DNA of 27,793 bases from Methanothrix sp. (GTDB taxonomy: Archaea > Halobacteriota > Methanosarcinia > Methanotrichales > Methanotrichaceae), in contig WOYM01000038.1 of the NCBI GenBank assembly GCA_011620785.1, forward strand, positions 1 through 27,793, in the 5' to 3' direction. The notes beneath the pieces were generated by a model. That model had not been told where the DNA came from. It did no database searches and worked only from the letters and a program-made list of their open reading frames with translations. A program made the position numbers and the translations under genes. This document shows positions 1 through 7,258 of the stretch, one piece after another (positions within the stretch are counted from its first letter, which is position 1; each line of letters opens with the position of its first letter).

Positions 1-59
1 TCAAAGAACTGATGACATTCAGGGTGCCCCTTCAATGAAACGAGTACACTACCAAATGA

Positions 60-1166
60 TTAATAGATCTTTTCCACCAGATCGCAGATCCTCTCCCAGT
101 CGTAGCCCTGTGCCAGCTTCAGGCAGGGCCCACGCATCCTCGGGCTCTCTTGAAGTGCCAAAAGGAGGCCTTCTGCCAGATCCTCGGGCGCGGGCGGGCA
201 GATAATTCCGGTATTTTCTGTGACCAGATCCATCACCGCATTCATCCTGTGGTCGACAGTCACCACCGGCAGGCCGCAGGCATTGGCATCCAGGGCGGCC
301 ATGCCGAATCCCTCTCTGGTGGAGGGTGAGGCGAAGGCCCGGGAGGACTTCATCAGGGCCAGAGCATCATCATAGTTCTCCAGAAATCCGCAGAACTCGA
401 TATTTTTCTCCAGCCCCAATTTCCCTGTCAGCGATCTCAGCCTCTCCATCTCCGGCCCGTCGCCAATGATCGCCGCCCGCACATCCGGGAGCTCTGACTT
501 CATTATGCTCACTGCCTGGATCAGGAGGTGGATGTTCTTATGGGCGGCCAGCCTTCCGGCAAAAACGATATCAAAACTCTTTGGGGAGGGCGCTATCCCC
601 TCAATCTTTTGCCAGTCGATGCCGTTTGGCACCACTTGCACCCCTCTTGCCCCCAGGCCCTCCAGATCCCTGGCTGTCCTCTTCGACACTGCCAGATTGC
701 GATCAGTCAGCCGGGCAGCGATCAATTCAGTGATCCTGCCAATAACTCCTTTCCTTCCCAGGTACTCATGCCAGTAATCTTTCCAGACCTCATGCCAGGT
801 GATAAAGAGCTTCTGGTTCTTCTTCCTCCAACTGCTCAAGAGACGAGCGGAGAAACATGGCAGATAAGGAAAATTCTGGCAGTCGACTACCGCCTCCTGG
901 GAAGGATGAGCAAGCAGCCTGGCGGCAAAGTAGGCCGCCTCTCTAATCGATCTCTTTCCATTGACATAAAGGGGCCAAGGCTCGCATATGCCATGAAGGC
1001 AGACTCCCTCTCTTTCGATCTCTTCCTCTCCCTGCCACCATTTCATACCGTAGCAGTGGACGACATGCCCGCGTGCAGCCAGCCTTCGGGAGATCTCATA
1101 GATCCTCTTCTCCGCCCCCCCTTTGACCCAGGGATAGACGGCATCGTACACATAAGCGATCTCCAC
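60..1166 (-). CDS. GT4-type glycosyltransferase
   Basis: This encodes a 368-residue cytoplasmic glycosyltransferase of the GT-B fold, family GT4. It probably transfers a sugar from a nucleotide-sugar donor to a surface glycan or lipid-linked acceptor. The N-terminus has the glycine loop KGGAEKRIYEISRRL near residues 16-30. The C-terminal donor-binding half has IVFAGRLAAHKN and the motif REGFGMAALDANACGLPVV, where the second acidic residue of the usual E-x7-E is Asp. The start is GTG at 1164-1166, 3 nt after the stop of the upstream GT2 gene, whose end supplies a GGATGG-like ribosome site, so the two are probably translated together. No membrane segment is visible. Family assignment is firm; donor and acceptor cannot be told from sequence. 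Confidence 0.88.
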   Translation of the reverse strand: MEIAYVYDAVYPWVKGGAEKRIYEISRRLAARGHVVHCYGMKWWQGEEEIEREGVCLHGICEPWPLYVNGKRSIREAAYFAARLLAHPSQEAVVDCQNFPYLPCFSARLLSSWRKKNQKLFITWHEVWKDYWHEYLGRKGVIGRITELIAARLTDRNLAVSKRTARDLEGLGARGVQVVPNGIDWQKIEGIAPSPKSFDIVFAGRLAAHKNIHLLIQAVSIMKSELPDVRAAIIGDGPEMERLRSLTGKLGLEKNIEFCGFLENYDDALALMKSSRAFASPSTREGFGMAALDANACGLPVVTVDHRMNAVMDLVTENTGIICPPAPEDLAEGLLLALQESPRMRGPCLKLAQGYDWERICDLVEKIY

Positions 1167-1169
1167 CTA

Positions 1170-2294
1170 TTATTCGCCATCCTGGTGCCCATTGTAAAGC
1201 AATAGCAGGCTGATAAACATCCCGGAGAATATGGTCTGAATTCCGAGAATGGTGAGTATCATGGCCACCATCGCGTTCTGGGCGGCATCCAATGCACCAA
1301 AGCCCGCCCCTCTCCACCTTATGAGGACCACGAGGCCAATGACAATTCCCGCTGCCAGCAGAGCCAGCCCTATTAAGAGCTCTTTTTCCAGGGAATGGTA
1401 GCTGATAAGCTTCTTCATTCCGCTCGACTTGGAAAGGCCCCAGGCAGCGCCAAAAGCTCTGAAATGCATCCCGGCAAGAAGCATCTGATAGCCGATGATC
1501 AGCAGAAGTCCCCCCAGGATCAAGGAATGCATCCTCGAGCCACCCTCTATGTAAACCACCACTGCCAGGATCAGGCCGAGGAGGAGTGCTACTAGGCCCG
1601 GGACGAGCAGAAAGGGCCCTGGCCGGTAGAGCATCATGAATCGCATATGCCTCCAGCCATCGGTGAACGAGTTCAGCTTGGAGTCTCCCCGGCGGGGATA
1701 GTAGGTAATGGGAACCTCAGCGATCCTCAAGCCGCGGGAGGCGGCCTCGATCACCATCTCCGAGGCGAACTCCATTCCCCCGGACCTGAGGTTCAGCTTA
1801 TAGAGGGCATCTCTGGTTATGCCACGCAGACCGCAATGAGCGTCGGAGATTCCGGCGGAGAAGAGCCGGTTCAAAACCCAGGTTAAAAGAGGATTTCCTA
1901 CATAACGATGAAGGGCGGGCATCGCTCCTGGGATGATCCTGCCTTTGAGCCTCGATCCCATGACCAGGTCATACTCGCCGCTCTCCAGGCAGGGAAGCAT
2001 ATCTAAAATGGCCTCGGGGTCGTAGGTGAGGTCCCCGTCCATGAGAAAGATATAGTCCCCTTGAGCCTCCTGGAAACCCAATAGGTATGCATTGCCATAC
2101 CCCAGCCTCTGGGGGAATACAACCTTAGCCCCGCAGGAGGCAGCGATATCCGCCGTCTGGTCGGTGGAACTGTCCGCAACGATTATCTCTCCCTCAAGGC
2201 CCGCCTTCTCGAAGGCCTCCAGAGCCCTATGGATACACTGGCGTATGGTTTGGGATTCGTTTCTGGTGGGGATGATCAGGCTTATCCGGGGCAC
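1170..2294 (-). CDS. Membrane GT2 glycosyltransferase (dolichyl-phosphate sugar synthase-like)
   Basis: This encodes a 374-residue family 2 glycosyltransferase. The GT-A domain fills about residues 1-230: the start MPRISLIIPTRNESQTI, the nucleotide-sugar site IIVADSSTDQT, and the metal-binding DGDLTYDP. About four hydrophobic segments follow (roughly residues 228-372), so the enzyme is anchored in the membrane. This layout resembles archaeal dolichyl-phosphate glucose or mannose synthases, which load a sugar onto a polyprenyl phosphate for N-glycosylation or exopolysaccharide. It is the first gene of a two-gene unit with the downstream GT4 enzyme. The start is GTG at 2292-2294 with AAGGGA just upstream and a TATA box about 40 bp upstream. 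The exact sugar and lipid are not determinable. Confidence 0.88.
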   Translation of the reverse strand: MPRISLIIPTRNESQTIRQCIHRALEAFEKAGLEGEIIVADSSTDQTADIAASCGAKVVFPQRLGYGNAYLLGFQEAQGDYIFLMDGDLTYDPEAILDMLPCLESGEYDLVMGSRLKGRIIPGAMPALHRYVGNPLLTWVLNRLFSAGISDAHCGLRGITRDALYKLNLRSGGMEFASEMVIEAASRGLRIAEVPITYYPRRGDSKLNSFTDGWRHMRFMMLYRPGPFLLVPGLVALLLGLILAVVVYIEGGSRMHSLILGGLLLIIGYQMLLAGMHFRAFGAAWGLSKSSGMKKLISYHSLEKELLIGLALLAAGIVIGLVVLIRWRGAGFGALDAAQNAMVAMILTILGIQTIFSGMFISLLLLYNGHQDGE

Positions 2295-2330
2295 ATTTTC
2301 CCTTACTTTAGTTTAGCTGTTAAGCCTTTC

Positions 2331-2340
2331 CTTTTATAGA
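2331..2340 (-). promoter_or_regulatory. TATA box for the glycosyltransferase unit
   Basis: Read on the minus strand, this is TCTATAAAAG, a good archaeal TATA element about 40 bp before the GTG start of the GT2 gene. Initiation about 25 bp downstream would give a leader of roughly 15 nt that still carries the AAGGGA ribosome site. Confidence 0.6.
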
Positions 2341-2372
2341 TCATCTCCCGGAATCCGGGGATTACTTTGAGC

Positions 2373-2609
2373 TCAGAGCGTCTCGGGCTCGACCTCATGC
2401 TTAAAGGAGAGGGTCACCCTTACCCTGTACTCCATTATCCCTCCCTCTGCAAGCCTGGTGTCCATCCTCGTGACCTCGGCAATTCTTACGTTGGTCAGTT
2501 TTCGGTTCGCAGTATTGATTGCAGATTGGACTGCGTCCTCCCAGCTTTCATTTGAGGTTCCCACGAGATCGATAAAATTGTACACGCTCTTGCCTATTGG
2601 GGCTTCCAT
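2373..2609 (-). CDS. Dodecin-like flavin-binding protein
   Basis: This encodes a 78-residue dodecin. Dodecins form hollow dodecamers that bind flavins (riboflavin, FMN or FAD) and act as flavin buffers or stores. The family signature is clear: KSVYNFIDLVGTSNESWEDA (helix and first strand, residues 7-26), the NVRIAEVTRMD strand with the conserved acidic residue, and the closing YRVRVTLSFKHEVE. The flavin-stacking position, usually Trp, is present as W23. The protein is a little longer at both ends than the usual 65-70 residues. It starts at ATG 2607-2609 with no clear ribosome site, but a TATA box lies about 29 bp upstream, suggesting a leaderless transcript. It lies between the HEAT gene and the glycosyltransferases but appears to be its own unit. 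Confidence 0.87.
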   Translation of the reverse strand: MEAPIGKSVYNFIDLVGTSNESWEDAVQSAINTANRKLTNVRIAEVTRMDTRLAEGGIMEYRVRVTLSFKHEVEPETL

Positions 2610-2633
2610 AACACATTCTATGCTCTTATGATT

Positions 2634-2643
2634 GATATATTTT
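2634..2643 (-). promoter_or_regulatory. TATA box for the dodecin gene
   Basis: On the minus strand this reads AAAATATATC, centred about 29 bp upstream of the dodecin ATG. Normal archaeal spacing places the transcript start within a few bases of the ATG, which fits the absence of a ribosome site. Confidence 0.5.
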
Positions 2644-2670
2644 GTCTGAAAAGAAAAGAGATTCGCAGAT

Positions 2671-3300
2671 CTATTCTGCCTTCTTCTCTTCGCTCTTCTC
2701 TGCTACTTTGTCACCTTCTTCGGTTGAATCTTCAGACGGTTGAGCCACAGGAGGCTGAGCCTCGGGCTTCTTGGGTCCCCTGCCCATGGCGATCAAAGAG
2801 GCCTTTGCCTGGATCCTGGCCAGGGGATAGTCGTCTTTGGCCACCTTCTCTAAAGCAGCCACCGCCCGGTTCTCCTTCAGCTCACCGATCACCCAGGCCG
2901 CTCCCGCACGCACATCCTTGTCTGCGTCTTCCAGGGCCTTGATCATGCGATCGGATACCTGCTTTCCATATCCGGCAATGGCCACCATGGCATTGCTCTT
3001 TACCAGATACTCCTCGTCTTTGAGGGCCTCAATTAAAGCCTCAAGGGACTCGGATATATCCCGTTTAGATAGGAGCATGATGGCGTTGGAGCGCACAAGC
3101 ATATGCTTGTCCTTGGTGGCGGCGATCAGCTTCTCTATGGACCAGCTCATGTCTGGGAGGACGGCAGGCATGGAGGGCTCTGTCGCTCCGCAGGTTGGGC
3201 AGGCCTCTTCCCTCATGCTCTGGGTGATTACAGGCTCTGCCTTCTCCTCAGTTTTGTTTTCTTCTGGCGTGTTCTCTACCATTTTCTTCTCTTCTTCCAT
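2671..3300 (-). CDS. HEAT-repeat protein with one CxxC
   Basis: This encodes a 209-residue soluble protein. Residues 1-30 are charged and low-complexity and lead into CPTC, half of a zinc-ribbon-like pair. About four HEAT-like helical repeats follow (roughly residues 50-170), recognisable from repeated units such as MLVRSNAIMLLSKRD, YLVKSNAMVAIAGYG and KDVRAGAAWVIGELKENRA. The C-terminal 40 residues are Pro/Glu/Lys-rich and probably disordered. HEAT repeats usually bind proteins; no catalytic residues are visible. It starts at ATG 3298-3300, 17 nt after iorB, so it is probably the last gene of the iorAB unit and might be a partner or assembly factor for it. That role is inference. Confidence 0.75.
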   Translation of the reverse strand: MEEEKKMVENTPEENKTEEKAEPVITQSMREEACPTCGATEPSMPAVLPDMSWSIEKLIAATKDKHMLVRSNAIMLLSKRDISESLEALIEALKDEEYLVKSNAMVAIAGYGKQVSDRMIKALEDADKDVRAGAAWVIGELKENRAVAALEKVAKDDYPLARIQAKASLIAMGRGPKKPEAQPPVAQPSEDSTEEGDKVAEKSEEKKAE

Positions 3301-3317
3301 AGACTGGTCTATCTACT

Positions 3318-3905
3318 CTATTCTACTTCAGCTTTTCCCAATGCAAATGCCCTCTTATTGGCCTCCAGATGCTTTGGCGGCACAACCTCGACCAGGGCTT
3401 GGATGATATGCTCCTCTGAGAGGGGAATATACCGGGAAAGGGCGCCGAGCATCACCACGTTCATGGCCTGAACGGTTCCCGCCTTCCGCGCCAGGGCGGT
3501 GGCATCCAGGGCCAGGACCCTCTGGCATTGGCCGCAAAGCGGCTCCAGCAGATCATCCAGAGAGGGATACCGGGCTCTTCCGGTGGTGACAGTTACCGGC
3601 AGGACCGGCTGGTTGTTGATCAGGGCCACCCCTTCTGGGGAGAGGAAATGGCCAAATCGCAGGGCTTCAGCTGGCTCCAGGGCGATCAAGAGATCGGCGG
3701 TTCCGGGGGCGACCAAGGGGCTGAAGCGGCATCCTATTCGGATGTGATTGATCACGCTCCCCCCTCTCTGGGCCATGCCGTGGGTCTCCGCGCCTCGCAC
3801 CGGCTTTCCCGCCAGGACCCCTGCCCTGCCGATCACGTCTGATATCAATATCACTCCCTGGCCGCCGACACCGACGATCACCATATCGCATTCTGAGGTT
3901 CTCAT
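3318..3905 (-). CDS. iorB: Indolepyruvate:ferredoxin oxidoreductase subunit beta
   Basis: This encodes a 195-residue gamma-type subunit of 2-oxoacid:ferredoxin oxidoreductase, which pairs with IorA to decarboxylate aryl pyruvates oxidatively to aryl-acetyl-CoA, or the reverse in aromatic amino acid synthesis. The N-terminal MVIVGVGGQGVILISDVIG and the RGAETHGMAQRGGSV segment are diagnostic for the family. The start is ATG 3903-3905, which overlaps the iorA stop as ATGA, so the two are translationally coupled. An upstream in-frame ATG at 3968 lies inside iorA and is disfavoured, because homologues begin at the coupled ATG region. It uses the ferredoxin pool made by CO dehydrogenase in such organisms (inference). 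Confidence 0.93.
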   Translation of the reverse strand: MRTSECDMVIVGVGGQGVILISDVIGRAGVLAGKPVRGAETHGMAQRGGSVINHIRIGCRFSPLVAPGTADLLIALEPAEALRFGHFLSPEGVALINNQPVLPVTVTTGRARYPSLDDLLEPLCGQCQRVLALDATALARKAGTVQAMNVVMLGALSRYIPLSEEHIIQALVEVVPPKHLEANKRAFALGKAEVE

Positions 3906-5686
3906 ATCTCCACCTCCAAAATGGCAGAGCTGGGGCAGATCTGGGCGCAGATCCCGCAGCCGGTGCATAGATTGTTGATCTTTGCCATCTCTCCCTCAAA
4001 CTCAATGGCCGGGCAGCCGTACTCCACACAGATCCTGCATCCCTGACATTCATCGCTCACCTGGAAGGCCCGTGGCCGGGTCCCGCTTCGGCGGGCCTTG
4101 ATCACACAGGGCTGCCTGGCGACGACTACCGACAGGCCGGGAAAATCCTTAGCCCTCTGGAATCCCTCCATCGTCCCCTCAAGGTCGTAGGGATCCACGG
4201 TCTCGACCAGCCCTGCACCCAAAGCCCTGGCCAGCCCCTCCAGCGAGACCTGGGCCGTGGGCTCACCGGTGGCAGTGACCCCGGTTCCCGGATGAGGCTG
4301 ATGGCCGGTCATGGCAGTGGTGGAGTTGTCCAGAATTGTCACTGTGATCCTGGCCTTATTGTAGGCGGCATTCAACAGGCCGGTCATGCCTCCATGCAGG
4401 AAGGTAGAGTCTCCGAGGCTGGCGCAGATCCCCTCCGTCTCACCGCCGAATCTTATGCCGCTGGCGAGGGTGATGCTCGCCCCCATGCATAGACAGGTAT
4501 CAACCGTTCCCATGCCCACTGCCATGGTATAGCAGCCTATGTCGCTGGGATAGATCGCCTTTTTGCCATAGACCCGTCTCATGGCATAGTAGGTGGCACG
4601 GTGGCTGCAGCCTGGACATAAAGCCGGAGGCCGTGGTGGGACTATCTCCGCTGCTGCAATGGATGCTCTCTCCATAATACCCAGGCCGTTCATCCTGGCC
4701 AGAGCATTTCTCACCGTAATAAGGTCCATTTCTCCCTCGCGAGGGATCTCCTTTTCCTTGCCCAGGATCTCGATGGAGGGATTTATCTTCCCTGCCAGCA
4801 TCGCCACCTGTTCTTCGACCACCGGCTCCAGCTCTTCTATCACCAGCACTCTCGAGACATGCTCGAGCATGCGGCATATCAGCTTCTTTGGGGCGGGATA
4901 GGCTCCAATCCTGAGGAGGGTGTGGTCAAGGTCCAGATCCATCAGGGCCTCCTCGGCATACAGACCGGCAATCCCCGAGGCGATCACACCCGTCTCCCCC
5001 CGGAGGGTTAGCCTATTCCAGGGGCACCCCTCCAGCTCCTCTTCTATTGCCAGCTGCTTGGCCAAAAGCTCGCGGTGGAGCGGCCGGGCATGGCTAGGCA
5101 GGGCTACCCGTCGCGCAGGATTCTTGACGAAACGGCGCTCGCTGGGAGATGGTCGATCCTGGCTCACCACCACGTCCGCCCGGGCATGAGAGACGCGGGT
5201 GGTGGGCCGGAGCATTACCGGGATATTGAATTTCTCCGACAGCTCCAGGCCATAGATCGCCATATCCCGGGCCTCCTGGGGATCGGCAGGATCCAGACAG
5301 GGAATGGAGGCGAACTGGGCGAAGCGTCGTGAGTCTTGCTCATTCTGGGATGAATGGCAGAAGGGATCGTCGGCACAGATCACCAGCAGCCCTGCTCCTA
5401 CCCCCAGGTAGGCCAGGGTCATGAAGGGGTCGGCGGCCACGTTCAGGCCCACATGCTTCATGGTGGCCACGGCGCGGCAGCCGGTCCAAGAGGCGCCTGC
5501 CGCCACCTCCAGCGCCACCTTCTCGTTCACAGACCATTCTATATGCAGGGGCAGATCGCCTTTCAGTTCCACCAGGGTCTCAATGATCTCTGAGGAGGGC
5601 GTTCCAGGGTAGCCGGCGGCAAGTCCGATCCCCGCCTCCAGCAGGCCTTTGGCGATAGCTGCATTTCCGAGGAGATATTCTCTCAC
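3902..5686 (-). CDS. iorA: Indolepyruvate:ferredoxin oxidoreductase subunit alpha
   Basis: This encodes the 594-residue catalytic subunit, of normal family length. The N-terminal pyrimidine-binding domain begins with LLGNAAIAKGLLEAGIGLAA and GYPGTPSSEI. The thiamine diphosphate domain has CPGCSHRATYYAMRR, SDIGCYTMAVG and the metal-diphosphate motif GDSTFLHGG through NAAYN. The C-terminus carries two ferredoxin-like clusters, CQGCRICVEYGCP and CTGCGICAQICP. The protein oxidises indolepyruvate and related aryl pyruvates with CoA and ferredoxin, or runs reductively with aryl acids scavenged from outside. The start is GTG 5684-5686 with AAGGATGG upstream. It is the first gene of iorA-iorB-HEAT and diverges from the radical SAM gene at 5824. 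Confidence 0.95.
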   Translation of the reverse strand: MREYLLGNAAIAKGLLEAGIGLAAGYPGTPSSEIIETLVELKGDLPLHIEWSVNEKVALEVAAGASWTGCRAVATMKHVGLNVAADPFMTLAYLGVGAGLLVICADDPFCHSSQNEQDSRRFAQFASIPCLDPADPQEARDMAIYGLELSEKFNIPVMLRPTTRVSHARADVVVSQDRPSPSERRFVKNPARRVALPSHARPLHRELLAKQLAIEEELEGCPWNRLTLRGETGVIASGIAGLYAEEALMDLDLDHTLLRIGAYPAPKKLICRMLEHVSRVLVIEELEPVVEEQVAMLAGKINPSIEILGKEKEIPREGEMDLITVRNALARMNGLGIMERASIAAAEIVPPRPPALCPGCSHRATYYAMRRVYGKKAIYPSDIGCYTMAVGMGTVDTCLCMGASITLASGIRFGGETEGICASLGDSTFLHGGMTGLLNAAYNKARITVTILDNSTTAMTGHQPHPGTGVTATGEPTAQVSLEGLARALGAGLVETVDPYDLEGTMEGFQRAKDFPGLSVVVARQPCVIKARRSGTRPRAFQVSDECQGCRICVEYGCPAIEFEGEMAKINNLCTGCGICAQICPSSAILEVEI

Positions 5687-5823
5687 AAAGAACCATCCTT
5701 TTAATTATATTCTTTCTCTGAAAGGATCAATGCCCTTCTCTCTGATATCCGTTTTGATGCCGCTGCCCCCGCGCTCCAGCCCATTCCACAAAATTGATAA
5801 TCCAACCCACCTTTCCTGCAATC

Positions 5824-6870
5824 ATGCTCCAGTGGCAATCCGATTCTGTGGGATCGATCTACAACTACCTCTCTCCTGGCTGCCAGATCTGTCGGCAGGG
5901 GGCGGGCCTGGTCCTCTTCGTCACCGGCCGGTGCGAACGGGGCTGCTTTTACTGCCCAATCTCCGAGGATCGAAGGGGAAAGGATGTGGTATATGCCGAT
6001 GAGCAGCCGGTGGGAGAGCTGGCTGATATCCTGAGCGAGGGCAGGGCCATCGGCGCCCTTGGCACGGGGATCACGGGAGGTGAGCCCCTCTTAAGGCTGG
6101 ACTATGTCTTGGAGTGCATTCGGGCATTGAAGGAGGAGTTCGGAAGCGAGCACCACATCCACCTCTACACCGGTATTCTGCCCAACAGATCTGTCCTGGA
6201 GAGGCTGGCCCAGGCCGGCCTGGATGAGATCCGCATCCATCCGCCTGATGAGGAATGGTCTGATCCAGTCGGACTAAAGGAGGTTCTGGAGGAGGCAAAG
6301 GCATTGGGATTGCAGGCTGGAGTGGAGATCCCGGCATATAAGCCAGCGCCCCAGATCGTTCAGGCGGTCCGGGAGGCAGATGCCTTTCTGAACCTAAATG
6401 AGCTTGAGTTCTCTGAGACCAACTTCTCTCGTCTTATGGATGAGGGTTTTTTGCCCCTGGACCTGGGCTGCGGTGCAGAAGGCAGCGAAGAGATAGCCCG
6501 AGGCTATCTATTGGATGACATCAAGGTGCATTACTGTCCCTCCCGCTTCAAGGATGCAGTGCAGCTGAGAGAGAGGCTGCGACGCCGGGCGGAGAGGACA
6601 TCCCGGCCGCTGGACTACATCACAGAAGAGGGAACCATAATCCATGGCATAATCGAGGGCAAAAAGGATGATCTCAGGTCAGCACTGGGGATCATCGATG
6701 GGTTGGAGGTGCCTGCTGAAATGTACTCCTGCCTGGAAGGAAGGATCGAGATCGCCGCCTGGATTCTGGAGGAGATAAGCCCGGATCTCGAGGGCTGCAA
6801 ATGCGATCTTTGTATAATTGAGAAGTATCCTCTGCAGGATGGACCGGTCGTGGAGAGAATACCTTTATAA
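5824..6870 (+). CDS. Radical SAM protein, COG2108-like
   Basis: This encodes a 348-residue radical SAM protein. The [4Fe-4S]-binding CxxxCxxC is present as CERGCFYC (C37, C41, C44 from the chosen start), followed by the SAM-binding GITGGEPLLRL. Two further cysteine pairs flank the core: CQIC at residues 20-23 just before it, and CKCDLC close to the C-terminus; these could hold another metal site. It resembles the archaeal family described as related to pyruvate formate-lyase activase, whose substrate is unknown to me. I chose ATG 5824 over the in-frame ATG at 5794 because the family core starts soon after it, but neither has a good ribosome site. The DUF2551-like gene lies 38 nt downstream. 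Confidence 0.82.
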   Translation: MLQWQSDSVGSIYNYLSPGCQICRQGAGLVLFVTGRCERGCFYCPISEDRRGKDVVYADEQPVGELADILSEGRAIGALGTGITGGEPLLRLDYVLECIRALKEEFGSEHHIHLYTGILPNRSVLERLAQAGLDEIRIHPPDEEWSDPVGLKEVLEEAKALGLQAGVEIPAYKPAPQIVQAVREADAFLNLNELEFSETNFSRLMDEGFLPLDLGCGAEGSEEIARGYLLDDIKVHYCPSRFKDAVQLRERLRRRAERTSRPLDYITEEGTIIHGIIEGKKDDLRSALGIIDGLEVPAEMYSCLEGRIEIAAWILEEISPDLEGCKCDLCIIEKYPLQDGPVVERIPL

Positions 6871-6908
6871 TCCTTAAATCCATTCTTTCGAGGCGGTGAT
6901 TTTGCCGG

Positions 6909-7211
6909 ATGGAGAGCGCGGAAGAACGAATCCAGGAGAGACTGAGGAATTATCTTAAGCGGGATGGCGTGGGAATCCGGAAGGCGGTCTTGAAGCTTTT
7001 CCTGAGCGATGGTGCCTATACCACGGAGGACGTCTTCACCTATCTCGCGAAGGAGGGCTTTGACGTCAGCTACCGAGGGGTTTCGGCGATGGTCGGGCTC
7101 ATGAACACTCGCCTGGGCATTTTGAGCATTGATGTCTCTGGGGATCACAACGTTTACTCCCTAAAGGGGGACCACAAAGGAGTGGTGAGGTCTGTTTTGG
7201 AGAATTATTGA
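6909..7211 (+). CDS. Small DUF2551-like archaeal protein
   Basis: This encodes a 100-residue soluble protein that I believe belongs to the archaeal DUF2551 family of unknown function. The pattern is winged-helix-like: a helical N-terminus, GIRKAVLKLFLSDGAYTTED (residues 22-41), a second helix, then VSYRGVSAMVGLMNTRLGIL as a possible recognition helix, and a strand pair ending in HNVYSLKGDHK. It could be a small DNA-binding regulator, but no function is established. The start ATG 6909 has GAGGCGGTGA ending 8 nt upstream. It follows the radical SAM gene by 38 nt and is probably co-transcribed with it. The downstream gene is convergent. Confidence 0.72.
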   Translation: MESAEERIQERLRNYLKRDGVGIRKAVLKLFLSDGAYTTEDVFTYLAKEGFDVSYRGVSAMVGLMNTRLGILSIDVSGDHNVYSLKGDHKGVVRSVLENY

Positions 7212-7258
7212 TTTATCTCTTTCGCCCTTCTGCTCCACATGCCTACGCCGTTCAGGGT

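Noticed and set aside
1..59. Possible end of a neighbouring gene at the left edge.
   Set aside because: Only four codons to a stop in the one candidate frame (TGA at 10-12); nothing can be supported.
528..1205. Long plus-strand frame opposite the GT4 gene (225 codons).
   Set aside because: It is a shadow of a clear glycosyltransferase; the peptide has no family features and no ribosome site.
2347..2359. Small palindrome CCCGGAATCCGGG after the dodecin gene as a terminator.
   Set aside because: The stem would be 5 bp with a 3-nt loop and no T run follows on the minus strand, so support is too weak.
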